Below are positions 9,435 to 18,385 of a stretch of 64,000 bases of DNA, piece by piece. Origin of the DNA: Cyclobacteriaceae bacterium (GTDB taxonomy: Bacteria; Bacteroidota; Bacteroidia; Cytophagales; Cyclobacteriaceae); contig JAHBTX010000004.1 of the NCBI GenBank assembly GCA_019638395.1, positions 1 through 64,000 on the forward strand, read 5' to 3'. The notes beneath the pieces were generated by a model, which saw nothing but the letters and a program-made list of their open reading frames with translations, had not been told where the DNA came from and did no database searches. The translations under genes were made by a program, and so were the position numbers. The stretch's first letter is position 1, and every line of letters starts with the position of its first letter.

Positions 9435-9460
9435 GGGCCAGAGAAATATTTCTCTGGCCC
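9435..9460. terminator. Bidirectional hairpin between convergent genes
   Basis: A near-perfect inverted repeat (GGGCCAGAGAAA and its complement with a two-base centre) sits between the plus-strand operon ending at 9384 and the minus-strand gene ending at 9490. A short A run follows (AAAATT). Position and symmetry fit a shared terminator. Confidence 0.75.
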
Positions 9461-9489
9461 AAAATTGTGATCCCACGGAGGTCATAATC

Positions 9490-9858
9490 TTACCTTAGTG
9501 CACGCTTTACTTTATTCAACCATGCTACATCTGGAACTACATTAAGTCTTTCCGAAAGGAGTGCAACGGTACACTGGTAATAATCTCTCCACGATTGTGA
9601 CCGTATGTACTTTAGTTTGCGTTCGAAATGCTCCGGAGCTGGAATTCCTGTAGTTTTAAGTACGACAAGTGCATCCAAAGGTGGATCACCGTTTCGAATG
9701 TCTTCATCTGCTATGTAGTCCAATTCAAAATTTACCTTAGAGATTGGAACGCCAAGTTGGTTCGCAAGTTCCTCGTAGTAAACCCCTCTTCTTAGGTCAA
9801 GAAACAATTGAATTATTACTTGCCGAATGGTTTTCCTTAAACGACTATTGGTTTTCAT
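9490..9858 (-). CDS. Hypothetical protein (122 aa) with a possible N-terminal HTH
   Basis: 122-aa basic protein. The segment VYYEELANQLGVPISKVNFELDYIADE (about residues 26-52) reads like a helix-turn-helix: a short helix, the turn-like LGVPISKV and a recognition-type helix. The rest is not recognised. Its start overlaps the stop of the upstream 201-aa gene by four bases, so the pair is co-translated on the minus strand. It sits downstream of the replication protein, so it probably belongs to the mobile element backbone rather than to cargo. Confidence 0.55.
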   Translation of the reverse strand: MKTNSRLRKTIRQVIIQLFLDLRRGVYYEELANQLGVPISKVNFELDYIADEDIRNGDPPLDALVVLKTTGIPAPEHFERKLKYIRSQSWRDYYQCTVALLSERLNVVPDVAWLNKVKRALR

Positions 9859-10460
9859 AGATCAAATACAAAGTGATTGTTGAACTTTACTTTTAGGTTG
9901 TTGACAGCATTTTCAAACTCGTATAGACATTTTACGCTATGATCATCCCAATAGAACTGACCCTTTATCTTTGCGGACTTGATAGGCCACATAACCTTGG
10001 GTATAAGGCGTAGAAATATGCTATAACCATCCCCTATTTCGTCCATATAGTTTTCGTAAAACTTGTATGTTGGGTAGTCGAAGAAGCATGCTTCAAGCTT
10101 TTGACGCTCAGAAACTGGCCAGCACAAGTATGATGAATCGTAGCGTTGTGAGAAATCAACAACACTAATCCGTGTTTGATCGAGGTAGTCAAATACATCG
10201 AATTGCTCATCGCCTGGCTCGTAGCCAATTTCCTTCTTGATATCTTCAATGATGGCATCAAAGTGAGCCGCAGTGGCCTCAATTGATTCAGACACGTTTG
10301 AGATTTCGTAAGAGTGTTTTTGTAGCAACCTGAGATTAATCAAAGAGTTGCTTAAATGGTATGCGTTGAAAACACTTTCGCATGGATATACAAGCGCGTC
10401 TGGCCCGTACTCCTTTAGAGTTAGTTCAGCATCCCACATGTTGTTCGTAAATGGTTCCAT
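9855..10460 (-). CDS. Hypothetical protein (201 aa), mobile-element backbone
   Basis: 201-aa acidic protein, rich in Tyr, Phe and Asp, with no signal peptide, membrane segment or nucleotide-binding motif that I can see. I do not recognise a family. It lies on the same strand as the primase-helicase gene and is separated from it by a GC-rich hairpin (10502-10524). The downstream 122-aa gene overlaps it by four bases. It may help the element's replication or regulation, but this rests on position only. Confidence 0.55.
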   Translation of the reverse strand: MEPFTNNMWDAELTLKEYGPDALVYPCESVFNAYHLSNSLINLRLLQKHSYEISNVSESIEATAAHFDAIIEDIKKEIGYEPGDEQFDVFDYLDQTRISVVDFSQRYDSSYLCWPVSERQKLEACFFDYPTYKFYENYMDEIGDGYSIFLRLIPKVMWPIKSAKIKGQFYWDDHSVKCLYEFENAVNNLKVKFNNHFVFDL

Positions 10461-10501
10461 AATAGATTGATTTTAATATTTGTTTTAATGTCAATTTGAA
10501 T

Positions 10502-10524
10502 TGGGCCCGTTCATCGCGGGCCCA
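10502..10524 (-). terminator. GC-rich hairpin downstream of the primase-helicase gene
   Basis: TGGGCCCG pairs with CGGGCCCA across a seven-base loop, seven bases past the primase-helicase stop codon on the minus strand. The sequence after it on that strand is A/T rich but lacks a clean T run, so termination may be partial. Confidence 0.6.
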
Positions 10525-10530
10525 TTAGCT

Positions 10531-12786
10531 TTAGTCGAGCCCTGTTAATGCGTCAGTATCTTGTTGAGAGAGTACAGTGCTTGCCGGCAGGAGACTGCGT
10601 ATGGCTTCATCCAGTGGAGTGGGCTCCGCACCTCTCATGGCTGGCGTAACGTCACAATAGTACTTCCAGACCTTGGATATCTTACCGTTGTATGTTACAG
10701 TAACAGATGTCTTGCCTTCGTAGCCCAAGCGATCAACGGCCATGCCGACTTGCGTGAAATTGAATGTTCTTTTTGTCCTTTCGAAAAGAAGATCGCACAT
10801 TTCACGTACGGATAGCAGAGTTGCATCCGGGTGCTTAGGATCAAAAGGAGGACAATGCATAAGTAGTAGTTCGTCAGCCTCCGTTCTAACTTCGAAATCC
10901 TTGCTAATTTGAGAGATGGCGTGGAGTAGGTCATCATTCAATGTAGTGTCATACCCCGCTTTATAGAGTTGATAGACCTCGTAAAACAAATCCATCTTCT
11001 TTATGCTATTATAAGTTTCTTTGTTTATGTCCTCAAGCCAGAGAGGCACAAACCTTCTGTTCCCTCGCGGGTCACGCAGTATGAACATATTGTTTCCTGT
11101 TCCAGCAAGAGATGCAATGCGTTTTCTCAATTTTGGTTTTCTTGCATAAGGTACCCTTAGTGGGAATGCTGGAGTCGACATAGTCATTTTCATGAATTCG
11201 TTAGAGCTCATGTCTTTTTCTCTGATCTCATCTATGACTAACAAGGCACTTTCCGCAAGCTGTACTTTAAAATCCTTATCATTGGTAAACTGAGTAATAC
11301 GGCACAGGTCAGATAGCTCATCTGGTAATAGGTGAGTTAGCCAATAGGTCTTCCCCAAATGCATATCACCGAGAAGTACAAGACATAGGTCGTTTGCCTT
11401 TGGTTCGAAGAATTGTTCCATCATCTTTACAAGGTAGACCTCCAGCACAACATCGATGAACGGTCGCTTTTCCCCGCGCCACTCAACGATAAGGTTCTCA
11501 CCTGTCTTTGTTATCAAAGACTGCCTGAGCTTATGGATGTTTCCTGTGGTACCTGTAGGAACGTGGTTTTTTATAAGGTCAAGTATCCTGTGTGTTTCTT
11601 CCACATAGTCGGACTCAAGCACAGATTGAATAAAATCTTTATTGATCTGCTTCAAACCATATTTTGCTTGTGCGAAGACAAGAATGTTATTAAGATCACG
11701 TTCTTCAAATGGTCTTCCATCAATGAAGACTGTGTCTGTAAACCGATCTCTGGTAACCTTGTGTCTTGAAAAGATGATGCGTACAACTGCGTAAAACGCA
11801 TTAGGTTCAGTTGGGGTCAGTTCGGCACGTTGATGAACGCGAGGTCTTATGCCATGTTGCCTGCACAAATAGAAGAACGATCTGGTGGTTCGCTTACTGG
11901 TCTTCTTTTTCTCTTGTGCTTTGAGGAAGCTGGTGTATGCTTTATCACATTCGGTTGGATTGTACTTAGGAGACAGGCGGCTAAACTCATGAAACAGATC
12001 GCGTCCTGCCTCACCAAGATCATTACCAAAAGCAAGCCCGGATTTGTGCCACTCTTCATAACCGTGTGAGAGGTTTACATTTTTCTCCTTTAGTTGTTCT
12101 ATGCAGTCCATGATTGACTCTCGAAGGTTAGTGTCAACGGATTTGGGCGTTTGTTCTTGAGAACTCTGTGCATTGGGTTCATTCAGTTCGTAACCAAGTT
12201 TTGAAATGACGTCTTTAACTTGTTCTGGAGATAGGTGAGCTATTGGTTTATCAAATTCGTGGTGATTGACAAACTCATAATAGTTCCCGGACTCATGCTC
12301 GCTTCCCGGAGCAACTATTAATCCGTTGATCCTCAATTCAACCTGACTGCAATTAATCATGGAGTCCTTGACTACAATGACTTTTTGATTATTGAATGCC
12401 GGGAGCAAATCTTGACTTTTAAAGTAGATATGGAACCCTGATCCACTTCCGGAACGGACTAGCCACGGGTATTCTTTGGGAAGACCAAGGAGGTCCAGGA
12501 GTTTAAGGGGTTCTTCATCTCCTGCAGCTTTATCGATGTCGAATGCATGAATGTTTCCGACTGGTCCGAGTACGATTCCAATGCCAGTTAGGATTCCCCA
12601 CTTACATTTGAAAGCTTCATCCTCGGTTTGGCGTTCGACTTGGAAGCGTTCCCATTTACCAATTGGCTTCTTGCTTCGCTTTTCATACCCAACTATGTTG
12701 AAGCCAAGGGTTAGGTAAAGTACTTCGGCAATCTTTCTTAAGTTATACTTCAGTTTTTTCATTTTTCGAATTTCGTTTAGGCACAT
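10531..12786 (-). CDS. Primase-helicase replication protein (Prim-Pol plus VapE-type ATPase)
   Basis: 751-aa replication initiator of the left island. The N-terminal third is a bifunctional primase/polymerase domain: FDIDKA near residues 80-85 gives the catalytic Asp pair, and GSGSGFHIYF about 30 residues later is the matching nucleotide-binding block. The C-terminal part is a virulence-associated E (VapE/P4-like) helicase: Walker A GDMHLGKT near 471-478 and Walker B LLVIDE near 514-520, followed by RNRRFVPLWL, the family's arginine-finger block. Such proteins prime and unwind the excised circle of phage satellites and islands. An internal ATG nine codons in (MKKLKYNLRK) is an equally good start. 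The gene is on the same strand as the recombinase and the excisionase-like gene. Confidence 0.85.
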   Translation of the reverse strand: MCLNEIRKMKKLKYNLRKIAEVLYLTLGFNIVGYEKRSKKPIGKWERFQVERQTEDEAFKCKWGILTGIGIVLGPVGNIHAFDIDKAAGDEEPLKLLDLLGLPKEYPWLVRSGSGSGFHIYFKSQDLLPAFNNQKVIVVKDSMINCSQVELRINGLIVAPGSEHESGNYYEFVNHHEFDKPIAHLSPEQVKDVISKLGYELNEPNAQSSQEQTPKSVDTNLRESIMDCIEQLKEKNVNLSHGYEEWHKSGLAFGNDLGEAGRDLFHEFSRLSPKYNPTECDKAYTSFLKAQEKKKTSKRTTRSFFYLCRQHGIRPRVHQRAELTPTEPNAFYAVVRIIFSRHKVTRDRFTDTVFIDGRPFEERDLNNILVFAQAKYGLKQINKDFIQSVLESDYVEETHRILDLIKNHVPTGTTGNIHKLRQSLITKTGENLIVEWRGEKRPFIDVVLEVYLVKMMEQFFEPKANDLCLVLLGDMHLGKTYWLTHLLPDELSDLCRITQFTNDKDFKVQLAESALLVIDEIREKDMSSNEFMKMTMSTPAFPLRVPYARKPKLRKRIASLAGTGNNMFILRDPRGNRRFVPLWLEDINKETYNSIKKMDLFYEVYQLYKAGYDTTLNDDLLHAISQISKDFEVRTEADELLLMHCPPFDPKHPDATLLSVREMCDLLFERTKRTFNFTQVGMAVDRLGYEGKTSVTVTYNGKISKVWKYYCDVTPAMRGAEPTPLDEAIRSLLPASTVLSQQDTDALTGLD

Positions 12787-12840
12787 GCACCCCTTCAGGG
12801 CTTATTTCCTGCACATTTTTTATAATTGATTTTGGAAGTT

Positions 12841-12862
12841 AGGAGGGGCGGTCGCCCCTCCT
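12841..12862 (-). terminator. Strong GC-rich hairpin after the 198-aa gene
   Basis: AGGAGGGGCG and its exact complement are separated by two bases, immediately downstream of the minus-strand gene ending at 12869. It separates that gene from the primase-helicase transcript. Confidence 0.65.
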
Positions 12863-12868
12863 TTCAGG

Positions 12869-13465
12869 TTATATTTCTTCGCTGGTGTACTCAGCCATCC
12901 AATCAAAGTTTGCAACCCGTTTCTTTCGTTCTTCCTTCGGCACGAACGCATTCCACGATCCTCTTGCTGGCCAGCGATTAGCCTTGGCTATGTCGCTCAT
13001 TTTCGACTCTGCTTCTTTGAAGCGATCTCCCAATTGCTTCTTGTAAGTGTAAGCAAAGTTGTAAGTCATTACTGCATCAACAACACTTTCTACATCGTCA
13101 ACCAGCAAAACCGGTGCGTTATTGCCATGCTTCCCTATGACTTCATGTCCAGCTAGTGCTCTGTCAGTCAATAGCTTTAAGAAGGGATCACCGTTGGATA
13201 AGTTATGATTCTGAAGTTCAGGAAAATTTTTCATCATTTCCTTTAGTTCAGCATGCAAGAGTTCCAGTGTAGTGGTTCGCTTTAGCTGAAGCTCGTCACG
13301 GTAATCAGTCATAAGTTTGAGCCAGCGGTAACGTGATGTCAGTTCGGAGTACTCAATTACCTCTTGAAGGAGTACGAACTTGGCATCCATACCAAAGAGT
13401 TCAATCATCTTACTTGCAGTTTTAGAAAGGCTTCGTAAAGCCATTATTAAGAATGAAATTTTCAT
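12869..13465 (-). CDS. Hypothetical protein (198 aa), mobile-element backbone
   Basis: 198-aa, helix-rich, highly charged protein. The first ten residues (MKISFLIMAL) are hydrophobic; a later Met at residue 8 (MALRSLSKT) could be the true start, which would remove the signal-like look. The C-terminal third (KANRWPARGSWNAFVPKEERKKR) is basic and may bind nucleic acid. I do not recognise a family. It lies between the replication gene and the HTH gene on the same strand, where islands usually carry regulators or replication accessories. Confidence 0.5.
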   Translation of the reverse strand: MKISFLIMALRSLSKTASKMIELFGMDAKFVLLQEVIEYSELTSRYRWLKLMTDYRDELQLKRTTTLELLHAELKEMMKNFPELQNHNLSNGDPFLKLLTDRALAGHEVIGKHGNNAPVLLVDDVESVVDAVMTYNFAYTYKKQLGDRFKEAESKMSDIAKANRWPARGSWNAFVPKEERKKRVANFDWMAEYTSEEI

Positions 13466-13591
13466 GTGTGAATAAATGTTTTTGTTACAGGTCTTAATGT
13501 TCCTTCAGTCATGCTGTCGTGACCTATCAAACAGAAATGGCGCAGAACCGGTATGAGCGCATTCTGAAGGTTATATTTACAATCGATCAAT

Positions 13592-13888
13592 TCATTTCGA
13601 ATCTCTTTTTGCCATGAACTCGTTGATGTCCTCTATACGGAGTTTATATCCCTTACCAGCCTTTACAGCAGGTAGGCCTTCTTTGATATACTTATATAGA
13701 GTGTGGCGGTTGATACCACCGAGCAGCTTAAGCGCAGTGTCTGTATCTATATAGGCTTTGTCCTGCGCTGGCTTTGTGGATAATAAAGACAGATGATTTT
13801 CGGCAAACCACTCGGTCAACGCTTGCTTGATGACTGGTTTGGCGTGTTGCTCAAATATTGCGCGTAGGTAACTTCTCTCGTGATTCAT
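13592..13888 (-). CDS. Excisionase-like helix-turn-helix protein
   Basis: 98-aa protein with a C-terminal MerR/excisionase-type winged helix: YIDTDTALKLLGGINRHTLY, then the basic wing KAGKGYKLRIEDINEF. This is the HTH_17 pattern found beside Bacteroidota recombinases. The frame extends to a GTG at 13954, but the ATG at 13888 (MNHERSYLRAIFE) gives the usual family length and N-terminus, so I chose it. Expected role: recombination directionality factor or element regulator. It lies just downstream of the 296-aa gene and the recombinase, all on the minus strand. Confidence 0.75.
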   Translation of the reverse strand: MNHERSYLRAIFEQHAKPVIKQALTEWFAENHLSLLSTKPAQDKAYIDTDTALKLLGGINRHTLYKYIKEGLPAVKAGKGYKLRIEDINEFMAKRDSK

Positions 13889-13980
13889 ATGGACATTCTT
13901 TGCGTAACTGACTATGCAAAGATTGCCCGCGTTCTGTTCACTGAACGGAAACACTTTTTTTTTAATAGTGAAAAATCTGA

Positions 13981-14871
13981 CTACCGCTTCAGGTAGTTAC
14001 GGACGGTTATATCAACATACTTGAAGTATAAGTCATTGGACTCCTTCTGCCCGGTGTCATATGGCGTAAAGGACTGGATGGATTTGATAGTCCCAAGAAC
14101 AACAAGGAGGCTTCCAATTATGCCGGACTCTTTATAGGTAACTTTAGCTGTTTCTTTCTGTTTAGTCTCTTTTTCTTTTCGCAAAAAGCGCAAGACGACC
14201 GAGCTAACCATATTAGCAAAAATCTTGTCAATTGGCTGCTTTGAATTTACCTTTGGATTGGTGGACAGGCGCTGAATGTCATCGATGAAGAGTCTAAATT
14301 TAGACTTCGTATATTCTACAAAATCACTAATCATGAAAGGGGGGATGTCATACGATTTACTATCCATTTTGAGAATCATCCTTTTTACATGCGGCACGGT
14401 AGTTCGGAAAGAATTTGGGTCGGACTTTAGTCTTGCTCGGTAGTCGGCCTCCATTTTGTCAAATCCCTTTACATACTTCTCAATCTTGTTGATGCTGGTA
14501 CGGTTGGCCTTGTATGACATTAACTGCATGGATGGATCGCTTATGTATGTAAGTTGCATGAAGTATTCTTGCAGCAAGGGATCGTCATCATCGCAGTAGT
14601 AGCTAGTACAAAGTTTCTTGTCCTCTAACTCGAAGTATTCGATGGTCTTTTCGCTGAAAAGGAATAGAATGATAGCCAAAATCGTAAGTTCGTCACTTGA
14701 CACCTCATGATTGAAACTCTTGCATTTTAAATGGCTAAGCACTTCTTTGATCCTTAGTTTATGATATTCGTGCTGCGCATCAGGTAGATGGTAATACTTA
14801 AGGTCGCAAAGTAGAGACACAGAAAAGTAGGTATCGATAATCTTCTTATGCTTCTTTAATAGTGAGTGCAT
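13981..14871 (-). CDS. Hypothetical protein (296 aa) next to the recombinase
   Basis: 296-aa helical protein of unknown family. It begins with a basic stretch (MHSLLKKHKKI) and contains the acidic cluster CDDDDP near residue 93. A basic patch occurs near residue 230 (RFLRKEKETKQKE), followed by a hydrophobic run (GIIGSLLVVLGTI). Genes of this size and position, directly downstream of a Bacteroidota tyrosine recombinase, are frequent in mobile elements but usually unassigned. Eight bases separate it from the recombinase, so the two are probably co-transcribed. Confidence 0.55.
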   Translation of the reverse strand: MHSLLKKHKKIIDTYFSVSLLCDLKYYHLPDAQHEYHKLRIKEVLSHLKCKSFNHEVSSDELTILAIILFLFSEKTIEYFELEDKKLCTSYYCDDDDPLLQEYFMQLTYISDPSMQLMSYKANRTSINKIEKYVKGFDKMEADYRARLKSDPNSFRTTVPHVKRMILKMDSKSYDIPPFMISDFVEYTKSKFRLFIDDIQRLSTNPKVNSKQPIDKIFANMVSSVVLRFLRKEKETKQKETAKVTYKESGIIGSLLVVLGTIKSIQSFTPYDTGQKESNDLYFKYVDITVRNYLKR

Positions 14872-14879
14872 AACCCAAT

Positions 14880-16118
14880 TTACCTTTTTTCAAGCGTATC
14901 CCAAGCCTTGCTCACCTCCTCCCTCAATTTTGGTTCAGCGACATGAACGTACCTCATAAATGAACGAAGGTCGCGGTGGCCGGTTACCCTCATGACGAAT
15001 GCCATTTGCATCCCGCGTTGCAAGCTTTGGGTTGCGAAGGTACGTCTTGCCGTGTGTGAGGTAAGTAGTTGATAGGCAGGTCGGTAATGCTTTTGCTTCT
15101 TTCCTGATTTAAAGGTAGTGACTTCATGCTCTTCGAAGAATTTTGCTCGGATACCAACTTCCTTCAGGTATTTGTTTAGGTTGACATTACTAATGGTTGG
15201 TAATCCGTTTGGGTACTTCGCTATGATGGCTCTGCTATAATCGTTCAATGGTATTGTAACTGCTTTGTCCATTTTTTCGGTCGAGATAGTTATGCTGTCG
15301 TCTTTTATGTTGGCTGGTGTGATGGCTGAGTAGTCGCTGTATCTCAATCCGGTTACACACCCTATTAGGAACAGGTCACGTGCTTTTTCTAATCTTGGTT
15401 CGCCTGATAGGTCGAGATAGAACAACGTATCCAATTGTTGTTGCGTCAACGCGAAAATTGTGGTTTCGTTGCTTGGCTTTTTGAACTCTCGGAACTTGAC
15501 ATTTTCTGTTAGCAGCTTTGCCACTGCCCAGTTAAGGTAACTTTTCAAATGCTTTATTTTGCTTCCAAGAGAGTTATGCGAGAAATTCTTCTCGTTGTAC
15601 ATGAAGCTATTGAAGTCATCAATAAAATTATTATCGATCATATCAAACGTTAGCTTTAGATTCATGTGTTGCTCAAAGTCTTCAAGTTTTACCTTGGTTC
15701 CCTCGTATTGCCGAATGGTACTTTCTTCTAACCGTTTCACGTTTCTCTGATGTGAGATAAAAGCCGCCCAATGATCAAGCAGGTACGGAGAATGCACTAC
15801 TACATTTTCTGGTTCTGAATTGGCTTTGTTGTATTCGCGCTTGACTGCTTCTGTTGTTGGTTCAACTTTGCGGCTTTTTAGTTCCAGCCGGATAGTGTCA
15901 ACCTCTATTCTCTTTTGTTCGATGAATGCGTTAATTCCGGAGTGACCCTTGAGAGACTTTCTAACTTGCTTGTGTGTGTCATCCCAGTACCGCGGTTGGA
16001 CTCGTTCGCCAGTACTGAAGTCAACGGTTTTATCGTTGTGACTATAGCGTACAAAAATGATTGCTTCGCCTTTGGCGTTGAGTTTACTTTTCCTTAAAAA
16101 GAGTTTTGCTTTTCCCAT
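14880..16118 (-). CDS. Tyrosine recombinase (integrase) of the left island
   Basis: 412-aa site-specific recombinase of the Bacteroidota type. The N-terminus (AKLFLRKSKLNAKGEAIIFVRYS) is an arm-binding domain and is followed by a SAM-like core-binding domain. Catalytic residues: Arg in TGLRYSD near residue 256, HxxR in HTARRTFAT near 354, His in GHRD near 378 and the nucleophile Tyr in FMRYVHV near 387. All five are present, so the enzyme should be active. An upstream in-frame Met adds 14 hydrophobic residues; I took the ATG at 16118 (MGKAKLF), where family homology starts. It probably integrates the island at the tRNA-like site whose copy lies 2.2 kb to the right. Confidence 0.92.
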   Translation of the reverse strand: MGKAKLFLRKSKLNAKGEAIIFVRYSHNDKTVDFSTGERVQPRYWDDTHKQVRKSLKGHSGINAFIEQKRIEVDTIRLELKSRKVEPTTEAVKREYNKANSEPENVVVHSPYLLDHWAAFISHQRNVKRLEESTIRQYEGTKVKLEDFEQHMNLKLTFDMIDNNFIDDFNSFMYNEKNFSHNSLGSKIKHLKSYLNWAVAKLLTENVKFREFKKPSNETTIFALTQQQLDTLFYLDLSGEPRLEKARDLFLIGCVTGLRYSDYSAITPANIKDDSITISTEKMDKAVTIPLNDYSRAIIAKYPNGLPTISNVNLNKYLKEVGIRAKFFEEHEVTTFKSGKKQKHYRPAYQLLTSHTARRTFATQSLQRGMQMAFVMRVTGHRDLRSFMRYVHVAEPKLREEVSKAWDTLEKR

Positions 16119-16332
16119 GATTTTTGTTGCAAAAAAAATCACGGAGAATGAAGGATACAAATTCGTACCTGATCTGAGAGTTAACGTGACCTATTATGAG
16201 GAATGTTTTTGGCTACAAAGACTCAACCCGACACTTGAACTTTGGCGAATCATGGTGGTTACAGTTGGTTTAAGGTAAAGTATCTGGGTTTAACTCGTTC
16301 AAAGAAACTGTTAGGCCTAAAAAAACACCACC

Positions 16333-16953
16333 TTATGTAAGGCAACGCTCGTACATGTCAATCAATTCATTAAATGTTGCTCGCTTTTTCTCTATTACTG
16401 TCCGGGAGGTAGAATATGGAACAAGCAACTCAATTTCTCGCCCTTCAAAGATTAAATGACCCTCTTTAACCTTGTCATATTCATTCAACTCTGGAGGGTC
16501 GTAGTTGTTCTGGAGCAAGTAGGTTTCAAAGAGGCCTAAGGCTCCGATTATTTTTGTGCGACTTGTAAAAACTATTGTTTCAATGGAATCGAACTTGCGC
16601 ATTGCCTCAAAAATGTTCCTAAAAGTTATGGGGAAGATATAATCGTCTTGTGATTTACCATCTTTTCTGTAGGCCTTCTGCAACATGTCAGTTAGCCCAA
16701 TCCCTTTCTTTTCCATAAATACTTGTCGCTCCAAAATAGCATCAGCTCCAGTTGAGTGTTTAAAATCATGATGATAGACCTTTTCGATAACTGGCCAAAA
16801 AACGTTTCCATTTCCAGCATAGTAGTAAGGAAATGTATCACGATAGTTTCTCTGATGAGTAGGGAATGTTCCAATTATGAGAAGTTTACAATTTGGTTTG
16901 ATGAATTGATCAAACGGATGGTCGCATATTTCAAAATTATCGTACTGACTCAT
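16333..16953 (-). CDS. Uracil-DNA-glycosylase superfamily protein
   Basis: 206-aa protein of the UDG fold (Mug/deoxyinosine-glycosylase-like branch). The nucleotide pocket block is LLIIGTFPTHQR near residues 24-35, followed by YYYAGNGNVFWPVI, which corresponds to the family's GRN.FW element. The C-terminal block is VPYSTSRT, in the place of the usual S-P-S loop. Known relatives excise deaminated bases, or act as phage-defence glycosylases that remove modified bases. Here it is cargo between the recombinase and the attachment site, 41 bases downstream of a HEPN-like gene on the same strand, which favours a defence role. Substrate unknown. Confidence 0.75.
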   Translation of the reverse strand: MSQYDNFEICDHPFDQFIKPNCKLLIIGTFPTHQRNYRDTFPYYYAGNGNVFWPVIEKVYHHDFKHSTGADAILERQVFMEKKGIGLTDMLQKAYRKDGKSQDDYIFPITFRNIFEAMRKFDSIETIVFTSRTKIIGALGLFETYLLQNNYDPPELNEYDKVKEGHLIFEGREIELLVPYSTSRTVIEKKRATFNELIDMYERCLT

Positions 16954-16994
16954 ACAGTATACTTAGTCCTAGTGTGAACTGAAGCGAATAGATT

Positions 16995-17543
16995 TTACTT
17001 CAGCTTTTCTTCTTGAAGAGTCACGATGGTCTCAAGTATTCTAATCATTGGTTCTAACAACAAACGTTGGTGTTCTTCAAAATGCTTTTCGCCATGTTGC
17101 ATGTTATTTCTCACGTTGTAAATGGCACTCACAACCGCCTGTGCTTTTGTTTCGTTATTCTCACTTCGTAGGTTATGCATTAGAGCTTCGTCTTGAGCCT
17201 TCTGTGAGACGCCATTTGCAAGGTTAATGTGAAAAATATCATTGTCGATCAGATTTGCGACTGTTTCAACATCAACAATGTTATTGTTTTCAGTCAAGCG
17301 AGTGACTATGTCATCAGCTGAATTGAAAAGAACAACCAGAGATGTCGCTTTTTCAAAATCAGAATACCTCGACTTTGTCAGTTGCCCGTTATTGCTTAAA
17401 ACTCTGTATGAGTCATTGTAAAACCTATTGTATAATGTGAATAAGATCGAGAATCTGTCAAAGACAGAGCGAAGATCGTTTCCGTTAGTTTCAGAGAATC
17501 TCCTTCTCCAGCTTTGTAAGTATTCTTGTGTGTCTTGGTTCAT
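16995..17543 (-). CDS. HEPN-like protein, candidate toxin RNase
   Basis: 182-aa helical protein. Near the C-terminus YNVRNNMQHGEKHFEEHQRLL gives an R-x4-H motif in the sequence RNNMQH, the catalytic signature of HEPN ribonucleases. The frame extends to 17654, but those residues look unlike protein and include an odd Leu/Cys run, so I chose the ATG at 17543 (MNQDTQEYLQSW). It is followed by the UDG-like gene on the same strand, so the two are probably a pair. A DNA-base sensor plus HEPN effector is a plausible reading but unproven. An alternative is an unrelated ApeA-like HEPN domain without catalysis. Confidence 0.6.
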   Translation of the reverse strand: MNQDTQEYLQSWRRRFSETNGNDLRSVFDRFSILFTLYNRFYNDSYRVLSNNGQLTKSRYSDFEKATSLVVLFNSADDIVTRLTENNNIVDVETVANLIDNDIFHINLANGVSQKAQDEALMHNLRSENNETKAQAVVSAIYNVRNNMQHGEKHFEEHQRLLLEPMIRILETIVTLQEEKLK

Positions 17544-17615
17544 ATTATTACATAATAATAGGAGTTGCCAACTGGAACCCTTACGAACATAACTTTTTTT
17601 GAGACTATTTGGAAA

Positions 17616-17640
17616 TAAAAAAGCCACCGACTGGTGGCTT
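17616..17640 (-). terminator. Rho-independent terminator, minus strand
   Basis: AAGCCACC pairs with GGTGGCTT across a short loop at 17621-17640. On the minus strand it is followed by six T residues. It would end a leftward transcript from the small ORF at 17748-18002. Confidence 0.65.
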
Positions 17641-17747
17641 TGATTGGTTTGCAAGCATCTTCACTGGGCCCATAAGTGTTCTAAGCGGTTATATTTGAAT
17701 TAAGTGGCCTGACCTATTACTTTTCCCAAGAAGCGCTTGCGGAAGTT

Positions 17748-18002
17748 TTAAATGGGATACCCAGTGAAAAGTAAGAGGTACGCACTACTCACTATCAGTC
17801 CAACGGTCAGATGTAGAATAGTCATACTGTTATTGCGGATACGTTTTTTGAATCCACGGATCAACTTATTGTAGGTTTTTGTTATGTTCTTTTTCATTTG
17901 CTTCAACGTTTTTGTTTTCAGATTATTAAAGAATGCTCCTGCTTGGTAAATATGCTTCGCAAGAAATCCCACAACTACTTCCTGAATAAGTTCAAGAGCC
18001 AC
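17748..18002 (-). CDS. Possible small membrane protein or gene remnant
   Basis: 84 residues from a GTG start. The C-terminal 25 residues (TILHLTVGLIVSSAYLLLF) form one hydrophobic segment; the middle is very basic (KTKTLKQMKKNITKTYNK, then RGFKKRIR). The frame stays open about 20 codons upstream of the GTG with protein-like sequence but no ATG, so this may be the 3' end of a truncated gene. A terminator follows downstream on the same strand. No family recognised. Confidence 0.35.
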   Translation of the reverse strand: MALELIQEVVVGFLAKHIYQAGAFFNNLKTKTLKQMKKNITKTYNKLIRGFKKRIRNNSMTILHLTVGLIVSSAYLLLFTGYPI

Positions 18003-18361
18003 ATTTTCAAAGAGCGCAGAGAACGTTATATTTTCAAAATCGTCAACTTCTGGATTAACAATTTATTCAAAACGTCTACGATATAAATACGTTTCAAACC
18101 AAAAAAGTTACCAATTGATCCAAAATATTTTATTTTTTCGTTTCAGAAGCTCCCGGTATGATGGGGTAGCGGGGTTGGTGGGTCCCCCACGCATATCGCG
18201 CAGGTACCATTAGCCGCTTATAAACATTGCTGGATCACGGAAGAAGTCATGGAAAATCCTGCTGATCATAGTTGAATCCGGGTTACCAGACTTAGAAGAA
18301 AAGTTTAACTCCGGAGGATTGCTGGCATTTCGAGCCATTTGATGTTGTAACTACTTGATTC

Positions 18362-18378
18362 CCAGCGGGATCACAAAA
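18362..18378 (+). repeat. Attachment-site core (tRNA 3'-end-like), copy 1
   Basis: CCAGCGGGATCACAAAA is identical to 53322-53338. With the preceding GATTC it reads like the end of a tRNA: T-loop tail, T-stem strand CCCAG, acceptor strand CGGGATC and discriminator A. No matching 5' half lies upstream here, so this is a fragment left by integration. It marks the right end of the left island and the left end of the right island. Confidence 0.75.
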
Positions 18379-18385
18379 TGTCACT

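Noticed and set aside
9465-9474. Inverted GGGATCACAA, part of the attachment core, just past the terminator at 9435-9460
   Set aside because: Only ten bases match and the flanking CCAGC is not kept; probably chance next to the terminator.
17898-18086. 62-aa plus-strand ORF, basic
   Set aside because: It lies antisense to the minus-strand ORF at 17748-18002, which has a better hydrophobic segment and a terminator; neither is strong.
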